A stretch of 64,000 nucleotides of DNA from Caballeronia sp. TF1N1. Its GTDB lineage: Bacteria; Pseudomonadota; Gammaproteobacteria; Burkholderiales; Burkholderiaceae. The stretch's first letter is position 1. The number at the start of each line of letters is the position of its first letter. The stretch is taken from assembly GCF_022878925.1 (NCBI RefSeq), contig NZ_CP084628.1:1-64000 (forward strand), written 5' to 3'. The notes under the pieces are model-generated. The model saw only the letters and a program-made list of their open reading frames with translations, had not been told where the DNA came from and did no database searches. Shown here one piece after another: positions 1 through 7,466 of the stretch. The position numbers and the translations under genes are program-made.

Positions 1-162
1 AATGTAGGTCCCAAGTTCAAATGTCGTGTTTTAGCAAGATAGAAATGCCCGGTTTTGCCCTGCGAGGCGCACGCTTAAAACCACGCGTCTGCAAGTGACT
101 CACCATGAACAAGCATGGTTTCATCACAGCGACTATGCACGAACTGGAAGTGAAATCAGCCC
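1..162. other. Non-coding left edge
   Basis: The stretch downstream of the vgrG stop codon up to the window edge shows no ORF with recognisable protein features and no clear hairpin terminator. It is somewhat richer in A+T than the genes beside it. It may hold the 3' end of the hcp-vgrG transcript, but nothing here can be called with confidence. Confidence 0.5.
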
Positions 163-2520
163 TCAATTCTGCAAAATCTTCGACCCTTTCATCACAATAT
201 CCCCACCCGCCTTCACGCTGATCTTGCCGCTGCCATCTATCGTGATGTCCTTACCCTTGATCTGAATCGTGCCGTCCTTCTTCATGACGATGCTCGCATC
301 GCCCGTGAGCAGCGTGATCGATTCCTGCGCCTTGAGGGTGAAATTCTTGCCAACGCTCAGTGCATCGTCTTCCTTGATCGATGTCGTTCGCCCCTTCTCG
401 ACCGTGCTCGATTGCGCGCCCTTGATCGTCTCGCCCGCGTCCTTGCCCACGGTGACGGTCTGCCCGCCGGTGACATCGTTCGATTGATCGCCACCCACCG
501 TCGTCGCTTGAGTTCCCGTTACCCGCACGGTCTGATCAGCGCCCACGGTCACGTTCTGATAAGCCATGACAGTCACCGCCTGAAACGCCCCGACCGTCAC
601 TTCCTGTGCCGCGCCCACGGTGATCGTCTCGTTGATGCCAACTGAATGCGTACGCTGCAGCAGCACGGTCGCCGTCTCCATCGCCTTGACCAGGATCGTG
701 CGCTTGCCATCGATCGTGATGGTCTCGTTTCCACCCACGGTTTCGGTCCGGTTCGCACCAATCGAAATCTTCTCGTTGTTGTTCACGCGCTCGCCACGAT
801 CGACGCCAATCGTAATGGTTTCGTTATTGCCCACCGACTCGGTGCGATCGTGCTTCACGACGGTGGTTTCGTCGTTGTCGATATTCTTCTTGCGGTCATG
901 TCCGACCCAATGCGTCTCGTCCTTCTCGACCTCGATATCCTGGTTGCGCTCCGCATGCAGCAGCACCTGCTCGGCGCCTTTCTTGTCCTCAAAGCGGAAT
1001 TCGTTGCAATTGGCGCCGCTTCCGCCTTTGCTCGACCGGCTCTTGATGCCTGTCTGCGTCATGTTGGCCGGCAGATCGTAAGGCGGCATCTGCTCGGCGT
1101 TGTACACGCGGCCCGTGATGATCGGCCGGTCCGGGTCGCCCTCCAGAAAATCGACGATCACTTCCTGCCCCATGCGAGGAATCGCAATCGCGCCGTAGCC
1201 CTTGCCTGCCCACGGCTGCGACACGCGTATCCAGCAAGAACTGTTTTCGTCGCGCTTGCCAAGGCGGTCCCAGAAGAACTGCACTTTCACGCGCCCGTAC
1301 TGGTCCGTGTAGATCTCGTCGCCGCCCGGTCCCACGACCACCGCCGTCTGCGGTCCTTGCACGAAGGGCTTGCGCGCCGTGCGGCCCGGCGCGAACGGCT
1401 GTTTCGCGTCGATCGCGGAGAACCAGCATTCGCAGCGATTCTGCTGCGCGCCGTCGAAGGCTTCATAGTCGGAAAAGTCGATCTCGTAGCGCGCACGCGT
1501 GACGAGATATTGCGTGTTCTGATCGGCGCGCGGATGCCGCGTGAGCTTGAGCAATGCCCCCGTGCGCACGCTCCTGCCATTGGTGCGCGCATCGATCCGA
1601 TGCCAGTTGATGTCAGGATCTTCCGGCACGCTCGCCTCAACGCGCCATTCGTCCGCGCGCGACTTCGTGCGGCTGTCGCCGTGTCCGGCATCGACGAAGC
1701 CGCCCGGATAATCGAAGTTCTCCAGCTTGGCGAAGGCATCGAAGCCCGGTGTGTCTTTCGTCGCCTGCTTTTGCAACGGACGTGAAGGGTTCTTGAAGTC
1801 GTAATCGGTGAGGAGCCACTTGCGCGTCTCGATTGCATGATGCACGCGCCATTCGCTCACGTATTCGATATCCGGCGCGGCGGCCATCGCCGCGCCATAG
1901 GGCAAGGACTCGCAGCCAGCAACGCTCTCGTGCGATGCAGGCGTATCGGTCAGAATCAGGGATTCCATGCCGTCCTTGTCCTCGAACCAATAGTAGATGC
2001 CTTCGTCTTCGAGCAGGCGGCTTACGAAGTTGAAGTCCGACTCGCGGTACTGCACGCAATACTCGCGCGGCGGATGCGAGCGCGCATTCGCCTTCCATTT
2101 TATTTCGCCGAATTCGAGGCCTTGATAGATCGGGTCCGCGAATATTGATTTGACGATCTCCTCGACCGTCTTGTTCTGAAAGATGCGGCAGTTGCTGCGA
2201 CGCGTAAGCAGCCATAACCATGGCCGCACGGCGGCCTCGTAGACATAGAGACGCCCGCGCATGCCCGTTTGCCGAAAGCCGGCCACGTAGCCGCCGAACA
2301 CGCGCGGCTTTGCTTTCGGCACGGTGAGCGACACCGTCACGCGCTTGCCGAGAATGCGGCCAATATCGAGATCCGCGCGCTTCGACACGAGCGTGAGTTC
2401 GCAACGCGGCATGCGCCCGAGCTCCGCGCTTGCGCCAAGGTTCAGGAAACGCAGGTCGTCGCCAAGCGGCGTCTCGATCTTGACGAGCGGGTCTTTCGAA
2501 GCAACATCGTTGCCGGCCAT
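163..2520 (-). CDS. vgrG: Type VI secretion spike protein VgrG (TssI)
   Basis: This 785-residue protein forms the trimeric puncturing tip of the T6SS tube. The N-terminal two fifths is the gp27-like base. A gp5-type OB fold follows at about residues 385-470, with the motif GQEVIVDFLEGDPDRPIITG. After that comes a needle of degenerate repeats (NETITIG, VGGNET, QTVTVG, about residues 540-710). It ends in the short tail KDGTIQIKGKDITID...KILQN, with no extra effector domain, so it looks like a structural VgrG that needs separate cargo. It lies 44 nt downstream of hcp on the same strand, so the two are probably co-transcribed. The ribosome-binding site before this ATG is weak. Confidence 0.95.
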   Translation of the reverse strand: MAGNDVASKDPLVKIETPLGDDLRFLNLGASAELGRMPRCELTLVSKRADLDIGRILGKRVTVSLTVPKAKPRVFGGYVAGFRQTGMRGRLYVYEAAVRPWLWLLTRRSNCRIFQNKTVEEIVKSIFADPIYQGLEFGEIKWKANARSHPPREYCVQYRESDFNFVSRLLEDEGIYYWFEDKDGMESLILTDTPASHESVAGCESLPYGAAMAAAPDIEYVSEWRVHHAIETRKWLLTDYDFKNPSRPLQKQATKDTPGFDAFAKLENFDYPGGFVDAGHGDSRTKSRADEWRVEASVPEDPDINWHRIDARTNGRSVRTGALLKLTRHPRADQNTQYLVTRARYEIDFSDYEAFDGAQQNRCECWFSAIDAKQPFAPGRTARKPFVQGPQTAVVVGPGGDEIYTDQYGRVKVQFFWDRLGKRDENSSCWIRVSQPWAGKGYGAIAIPRMGQEVIVDFLEGDPDRPIITGRVYNAEQMPPYDLPANMTQTGIKSRSSKGGSGANCNEFRFEDKKGAEQVLLHAERNQDIEVEKDETHWVGHDRKKNIDNDETTVVKHDRTESVGNNETITIGVDRGERVNNNEKISIGANRTETVGGNETITIDGKRTILVKAMETATVLLQRTHSVGINETITVGAAQEVTVGAFQAVTVMAYQNVTVGADQTVRVTGTQATTVGGDQSNDVTGGQTVTVGKDAGETIKGAQSSTVEKGRTTSIKEDDALSVGKNFTLKAQESITLLTGDASIVMKKDGTIQIKGKDITIDGSGKISVKAGGDIVMKGSKILQN

Positions 2521-2564
2521 CGTCGCACCCGGTCAGTGGAGGACAGCGTGATCGGCGAGCAACA

Positions 2565-3047
2565 TCACCGCACTTCGGTGCTGCGCACGTCCCAGCCGAA
2601 CTTCACGGCGCCGCCCATCGCGCCCTTGTCATCTTGCGGCTTGTACTCGAACTCGATATCCGCATACGCAAGGTTCACGCTCTCGTGCAGTTCGCCGCCC
2701 GTGTCGCCCTGCACGGTGACGTTGGACACGGTGACCTGCTTCATCGTGACCGTGAGGAATTCTTTCTGGCCTTCGCCTGCCTTGCTCGCAGTGAGCTTCG
2801 CATTTGCAATGTGCTTGCCGCTCGCGCAACTCTTGGCGAGTGTCGGAGAAGCCTTGTCGTAGAGATGCGAAAACGTGAAGAAGCCCGGATGCGCCTTGCC
2901 AACGCCACTGCCGCCGCCCACACCCGGATTGCTTGCGTTCTGCGCATCCCAGGCCCAGCTAAGCACTTCGATCTGCCCTTCCGCGCCCTTGTGTTTCGAC
3001 TCGCCGTCGATTCCATCAATCTTGAGATAGCTGTCGATCGTCGCCAT
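2565..3047 (-). CDS. hcp: Hcp tube protein (TssD)
   Basis: This 160-residue Hcp-family protein stacks as hexameric rings to form the inner T6SS tube. It starts MATIDSYLKIDGIDGESKHK, a typical Hcp1 N-terminus, and keeps the family's SWAWDAQN and EFEYKPQ segments. The reading frame is open further upstream, but ATG at 3047 is chosen because GGAGGA sits just ahead of it and the family start aligns there. The gene heads the minus-strand hcp-vgrG pair and diverges from the tssE operon. Length is normal for the family. Confidence 0.95.
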   Translation of the reverse strand: MATIDSYLKIDGIDGESKHKGAEGQIEVLSWAWDAQNASNPGVGGGSGVGKAHPGFFTFSHLYDKASPTLAKSCASGKHIANAKLTASKAGEGQKEFLTVTMKQVTVSNVTVQGDTGGELHESVNLAYADIEFEYKPQDDKGAMGGAVKFGWDVRSTEVR

Positions 3048-3210
3048 GTGGTCCTCCGTCGTGTTTCCGGCATCCGCCGCGTGTGCATCGCGCATGCGAT
3101 CCATATGCGTTCCGCTAAGTAGAACGAATGCGCGACGGCCTTTTTAAATTCAAAAATCGCGCGGCATCGGCCGTCTTGTGTAGAGCTTCCCGCTCAACCG
3201 GACCAGAACG
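3048..3210. promoter_or_regulatory. Divergent control region between hcp and the tssE operon
   Basis: This 163-nt region separates hcp-vgrG (minus) from the Hcp2-tssE-pppA operon (plus), so promoters for both should lie here. An AT-rich core, TTTTTAAATTCAAAAA at 3141-3156, stands out from the surrounding GC-rich DNA. It is flanked by a perfect 7-bp inverted repeat, GACGGCC (3134-3140) and GGCCGTC (3169-3175). No good -35/-10 pair or sigma-54 box was found. Assignment as a regulatory element is inference from position and composition. Confidence 0.4.
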
Positions 3211-3810
3211 ATGCCTAGCACCGATCATCGCGAGCCGCGCCCCGACAGCACTCTCTCGCTCGATGCGCTGCCGCTGTTCGAGACGCTCGCGCTGACGGAA
3301 TCGGACGACATGTTTCTGCAGATCGTCCCGAAGCGCAGCAACACGCCGGTCAAGGGCGAAGCCAGCAAGCGCGGCGACTGGGACACGCCCATGCAGATCC
3401 AGGGCTGGCGCTGGGCGCAGGGTTTTGACGCCGCGCCCCACGCCGCCGCGCTCAATGCCAACGACATGCGCGTGACTGCGCTTGCCGTGATCAAATCGGT
3501 CGATTCGGCATCGCCCGTCATCGCGAAACTCTGCGCGCAAGCGGAACTGTTGTCGCTCGCGCACATCAAGTGCTTCAAGGCCGCAGGCCCCGATCACGAC
3601 GTGCAGATCGAGTTCCTTTCCATGAAGCTCGAACAGGCGTATGTCCGCAACTACCACATTTTCACGAGCGCGCGCTTTCTCCGGCCGTGCGAAATCTTCG
3701 AGTTTTCCGCGCAGAAGCTGACGATGGTCTGCGCGCCGCAAACCGCGACCGGCAGCCGTGGCGCGGAAGTGACGTTCGCGCTCGATGTATCGACGCGCCG
3801 CGTGACTTGA
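3211..3810 (+). CDS. Second, divergent Hcp-like protein
   Basis: This 199-residue protein shows Hcp-family features: MFLQIVPKRSNTPVKGEASK near residue 35, then an IQGWRWAQGFD segment matching the Hcp SWxW region, and a C-terminal EVTFALDVSTRRV strand. It differs strongly from the canonical Hcp encoded at 2565-3047 and has an N-terminal extension of about 34 residues. It is the first gene of the tssE-F-G-clpV-tagH-pppA operon, 27 nt before tssE. It could be a specialised tube or tube-initiating subunit, or a secreted Hcp variant; the sequence alone does not decide. Confidence 0.75.
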   Translation: MPSTDHREPRPDSTLSLDALPLFETLALTESDDMFLQIVPKRSNTPVKGEASKRGDWDTPMQIQGWRWAQGFDAAPHAAALNANDMRVTALAVIKSVDSASPVIAKLCAQAELLSLAHIKCFKAAGPDHDVQIEFLSMKLEQAYVRNYHIFTSARFLRPCEIFEFSAQKLTMVCAPQTATGSRGAEVTFALDVSTRRVT

Positions 3811-3837
3811 GATGCGCCACGCCAGGGGAACGCGACG

Positions 3838-4347
3838 ATGAACGAACCGCGCAACGACGAGCGCCTGCAGCCCACCCTGCTCGACCGCCTTCTCGACGAC
3901 GATCCTTCGAACCGCAAGCCCGAAGCCGCGAGCGAGCGCTTCGTGTCGAATAGGCGGTTGCGCGCGGCCGTTTTGCGCGACGTGTCATGGCTCTTCAACA
4001 CGACCGATCTCGGCGATGCCATTTCACAGGAACGGTATCCGCATGCGTACGCCTCGGTGTTGAATTACGGCTTGCCGTGCCTTTCGGGACGCTTTGCATC
4101 GACTATCGATACGGTGCTGCTCGAACAGGCGATCCGAAAGGCCATCGAGCGCTTCGAGCCGCGTATCGATCCATCGACGCTCGAGATCGAACCCGTGCTC
4201 GACCGCTCCGTGCTCGACATGCACAACCAGATCGCGCTGGTCATCCGCGGCTTTTTGTCGGCGCAGCCGGTGCCGCTCGAATTCGCGCTGCGCACGCAGA
4301 TCGACCTCGAGGAAGGCGGCATCACCGTAACGGAACTTCCGCGCTGA
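3838..4347 (+). CDS. tssE: T6SS baseplate protein TssE (gp25-like)
   Basis: A 169-residue TssE, the gp25-like baseplate wedge subunit. The N-terminal PTLLDRLLDD motif and the central LNYGLPCLSG segment are typical, as is the conserved E in the AIRKAIERFEPRI helix. It acts in the cytoplasm at the baseplate, with TssF, TssG and TssK. It begins 27 nt after the Hcp-like gene. It is followed by a 63-nt gap containing an 11-bp tandem repeat before tssF. Confidence 0.93.
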   Translation: MNEPRNDERLQPTLLDRLLDDDPSNRKPEAASERFVSNRRLRAAVLRDVSWLFNTTDLGDAISQERYPHAYASVLNYGLPCLSGRFASTIDTVLLEQAIRKAIERFEPRIDPSTLEIEPVLDRSVLDMHNQIALVIRGFLSAQPVPLEFALRTQIDLEEGGITVTELPR

Positions 4348-4360
4348 CCTGCGGCTCAAT

Positions 4361-4404
4361 CGGGCAACCAACGGGCAACCAACGGGCAATCAAAGGGCAA
4401 CGAT
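4361..4404 (+). repeat. 11-bp tandem repeat in the tssE-tssF gap
   Basis: Four adjoining 11-mers: CGGGCAACCAA (4361-4371), CGGGCAACCAA (4372-4382), CGGGCAATCAA (4383-4393) and AGGGCAACGAT (4394-4404). The array ends 6 nt before the tssF ATG at 4411, and the last unit supplies the only SD-like AGGG. Each unit is about one helical turn. Copy-number change would alter the spacing ahead of tssF without breaking a frame. Confidence 0.9.
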
Positions 4405-4410
4405 AACGAC

Positions 4411-6294
4411 ATGGATCCACGCCTGCTTCGTCACTACAACACCGAGCTTGCGCATCTGCGGGAGATGGGCGCGGAATTCGCCGGGCACTTTCCGAAGATC
4501 GCGTCGCGGCTCGGCATGAGCGGTATCGATGTCGCCGATCCGTATGTCGAGCGCCTGCTCGAAGGCACGGCGTTTCTCGCGGCGCGTGTGCAGTTGAAGA
4601 TCGAGGAAGAGTTTCCGCGCTTCACGCAGCAGCTTACACATGTGGTCTTGCCGCAAGCCGCCTGTCCGACGCCTTCGATGCTGATCGCGCGCTTCGCGCC
4701 CGATCTCGCCAATCCGAATCTCGCGGAAGGCTTCACGGTGCCGCGCCATACCGCGCTTATCGCGAGTCATCCGCCCGAAGCATTGACGCCGTGCGAATTC
4801 CGCACCGGCGCGGACCTGACGCTGTGGCCAATCGAGCTGACCAGTGCGCACTATCTCGCACAGGTGCGCGATCTGCCGCTCGCCGCGTCGTCGTTGACGC
4901 AGTCGCTTGGCGCACGGGTGAAAGGCGCGCTGCGTCTGCGCTTGACGACGCCGGATGGCATGTCGTTCGATGCACTGAGTCTCGATACCCTGAGTCTGTT
5001 TTTTGCGGGCGGCGGCGACACGGCGTCGCGGCTGCTCGAACTCGTCGCAGGCAACACGCTCGCGATCGTCGTGACGACGCCCGAGCGGCCGAGCCGGGCA
5101 TTCGAGGTGTTGCCCGCCGATGCGGTTTCGCTGCCCGGCTTCGGCGACCACGAAGCGTTGCTGCCCGTGACGCCAAACGCGTTTCAGGGTTACCGCGTGC
5201 TGCATGAATACTTCGCGCTACCGGAGCGCTTTCGCTTCGCGCGCATCGAGGGGCTCGCCAATGTGCTGCGCGCATTCGCCGGCAGCGCGATCGAACTGAC
5301 GCTGCTGTTCGGTTCCGGCGATGCATCGCTCGAACGCATCGTCACGAAAGAGCACGTGCTGCTCGACTGCGTCCCGGCGATCAATCTCTTTCCGAAGCAG
5401 GCGGATCGCGCGTTGGTGTCGGCAGGCGCGGCGCGTTTTCATGTGGTGCCCGACCGCACGCATCCGCTCGACTTCGAAGTGCATTCGGTCTCGGCCGTGT
5501 CGGGTTTCGGTGCGCACGACGACAGCGAGCAGACGTTTCATCCCTTCTACGCGGACTTTCTCTCCGATCGCCCAGGTGACAGCGCCTACTTCACGACCGA
5601 ACGCGAGCCGCGCGTCGTGTCGGCCGGAAGGCGCAAGAGCGGTGCGCGCACCGAGTATGTCGGCAGCGAGACGTATGTGTCTATCGTCGATCCGAACGCG
5701 GCGCCGTTTCGCGGCTCGCTGCGGCAACTGTCCTTCACGACGCTCTGCACGAATCGCGACCTGCCGCTAATGACGCCGACCGGCAATGCGCGGGGCGACT
5801 TCTCGCTCGACATCGCCGCGCCCGTGACGGCCGTGCGCTGCGTGAGCGGCCCTTCGCGGCCCGCGCCCGCGACTTTCGAAGGCACACAGAGCTGGCGTCT
5901 CATCGACCAGTTGTCGCTGCACTACTTGTCGCTCTGCAACGGTCCCCGCGAAGCTGCCGCCGCGTTGCGCGCCTTGCTGATGCTGCATGTCACGCCCGTC
6001 GATCAGGCCGGACGCAGTCAGGTCGCGGGTGTCGTATCCGTCGATGCGCGGCCCGTCGTGCGACGCCTGCCCATGCCCGGACCGATCGCGTTCGGGCGCG
6101 GCCTGCAAATCGACATCGTCGTGGACGATCTCGCCTTCGAAGGCGCCAGCGCGTGGCTGTTTGGCTGCGTGCTCGATCGCTTCTTCGCGCGCTATGTGTC
6201 GATCAATTCGTTCGTGCAGACGGTGCTGCGCACGAGCGCACGCGGCGAAATCCTGCGTGAGACTCCGCGATGCGGCACGCGACAGATCTTCTGA
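4411..6294 (+). CDS. tssF: T6SS baseplate protein TssF
   Basis: A 627-residue TssF (VasA/ImpG family), the large baseplate wedge subunit that binds two TssF plus one TssG around the hub. It opens MDPRLLRHYNTELAHLREMG, followed by the family's GMSGIDVADPYVERLLEGTA and FPRFTQQLTHVVLPQ segments. Length is normal. Its 3' end overlaps tssG by 25 nt, which implies translational coupling. The start follows the tandem repeat at 4361-4404, and only a weak ribosome-binding site is visible. Confidence 0.95.
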   Translation: MDPRLLRHYNTELAHLREMGAEFAGHFPKIASRLGMSGIDVADPYVERLLEGTAFLAARVQLKIEEEFPRFTQQLTHVVLPQAACPTPSMLIARFAPDLANPNLAEGFTVPRHTALIASHPPEALTPCEFRTGADLTLWPIELTSAHYLAQVRDLPLAASSLTQSLGARVKGALRLRLTTPDGMSFDALSLDTLSLFFAGGGDTASRLLELVAGNTLAIVVTTPERPSRAFEVLPADAVSLPGFGDHEALLPVTPNAFQGYRVLHEYFALPERFRFARIEGLANVLRAFAGSAIELTLLFGSGDASLERIVTKEHVLLDCVPAINLFPKQADRALVSAGAARFHVVPDRTHPLDFEVHSVSAVSGFGAHDDSEQTFHPFYADFLSDRPGDSAYFTTEREPRVVSAGRRKSGARTEYVGSETYVSIVDPNAAPFRGSLRQLSFTTLCTNRDLPLMTPTGNARGDFSLDIAAPVTAVRCVSGPSRPAPATFEGTQSWRLIDQLSLHYLSLCNGPREAAAALRALLMLHVTPVDQAGRSQVAGVVSVDARPVVRRLPMPGPIAFGRGLQIDIVVDDLAFEGASAWLFGCVLDRFFARYVSINSFVQTVLRTSARGEILRETPRCGTRQIF

Positions 6295-7376
6295 GCGCGG
6301 CCTCGCGCGACGAGTTGCCGGCCGCGAATGCCGAGGCGGCGCCCGAGATCGACCGCGCGCGCGCGCTGCTCGATCTGTTCGATGCGGTCGCCGCCGCGCC
6401 TCATCAACACGACTTCTATCTGCTGATGCGGCATGTCGAGGCATTGACGCCGCATTTGCCGCGTCTGGGCTGCGGGGTGCGTCCCGCCGATGAAGCGCTG
6501 CGTCTCGCTCAGGATGTTTCGCTCACGTTCGCGCCCGCGCCGCTGGCCGCGCTTACCTGCGATGGCCGCGATCGTGCGCCGCGTCTCGCACAACGTTTCT
6601 TTGGCTTACTCGGGCCGAACGGTCCGCTGCCGTTGCATCTGACGGATTTCACGCGCGAGCGGGCTCTGCATCACGGCGACACGACCTTCGCGCGGCTTCT
6701 CGATGTGCTGCTGCATCGTTTTCTGCTGCTGTTCTATCGGGCATGGGCGCAGGGACGGCCGGTCAACGGGCTCGATCGTCCAGGACACGACCGCTTCGCG
6801 TTCTATACCGGCGCGCTGATCGGGCTGGCGGATGACACGCAGCATCGGCGCGACGCTGTCTCCCGCCATGCGAAGCTGCATTTCGCGGGCCTCTTGAACA
6901 TGCAGACACGGCCCGCCGATGTGCTGCAGGCCATCGCCTCCGCCATGCTGCGTCTGCCCGTGCGGATCGAACCGTTTCGCGGACATTGGATGACCCTGCA
7001 ACGCGACGAACGCACTGTCCTGCGCCAGCGTCCGCATGGCGCTCTCGCGGCGCGGCTCGGACGGGGCGCCGTGCTCGGTTCGTCCGTCTGGGATCGTCAG
7101 CACGCGTTTCGCATGGTCATCGGTCCGCTGACGCTCACGCAGTACGAATCGCTGCTGCCGGGCGGCGAGGCGCTGCGCACGCTGGTTGCCATCGTCCGGC
7201 AGCATCTGAACGGCGAACTGGCGTGGGATGCGCAACTCGTGCTCGTCGCCGATGAAGTGCCGACAGCACAGATTGGCCGCTATGGGCGGCTTGGCTATTG
7301 CGCGTGGCTCGGCCTCGAACGAAATCACGCCAACCGGGCCGACCTCGCCCTCGATGCCGAAGCGCGTGCCGTATGA
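6270..7376 (+). CDS. tssG: T6SS baseplate protein TssG
   Basis: A 368-residue TssG (VasB/ImpH family), partner of TssF in the baseplate wedge. Visible family features are the HDFYLLMRHVEAL segment, FFGLLGPNGPLPLHLTDF at about residues 110-130, and ILGSSVWDRQHAFRMVIGPL-like sequence near residue 270, here beginning VLGSSVWDRQ. The start ATG at 6270 lies inside the tssF 3' end. A 90-nt gap follows before clpV. Confidence 0.95.
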   Translation: MRHATDLLSAASRDELPAANAEAAPEIDRARALLDLFDAVAAAPHQHDFYLLMRHVEALTPHLPRLGCGVRPADEALRLAQDVSLTFAPAPLAALTCDGRDRAPRLAQRFFGLLGPNGPLPLHLTDFTRERALHHGDTTFARLLDVLLHRFLLLFYRAWAQGRPVNGLDRPGHDRFAFYTGALIGLADDTQHRRDAVSRHAKLHFAGLLNMQTRPADVLQAIASAMLRLPVRIEPFRGHWMTLQRDERTVLRQRPHGALAARLGRGAVLGSSVWDRQHAFRMVIGPLTLTQYESLLPGGEALRTLVAIVRQHLNGELAWDAQLVLVADEVPTAQIGRYGRLGYCAWLGLERNHANRADLALDAEARAV

Positions 7377-7466
7377 AACGAGCATCGCGATGCGCCGTTG
7401 AAAAATCTCCGCATAGCGCCGTCTTATCCGATGAGGATGCACGCGTATCGATGAAGGAGTCGGACG

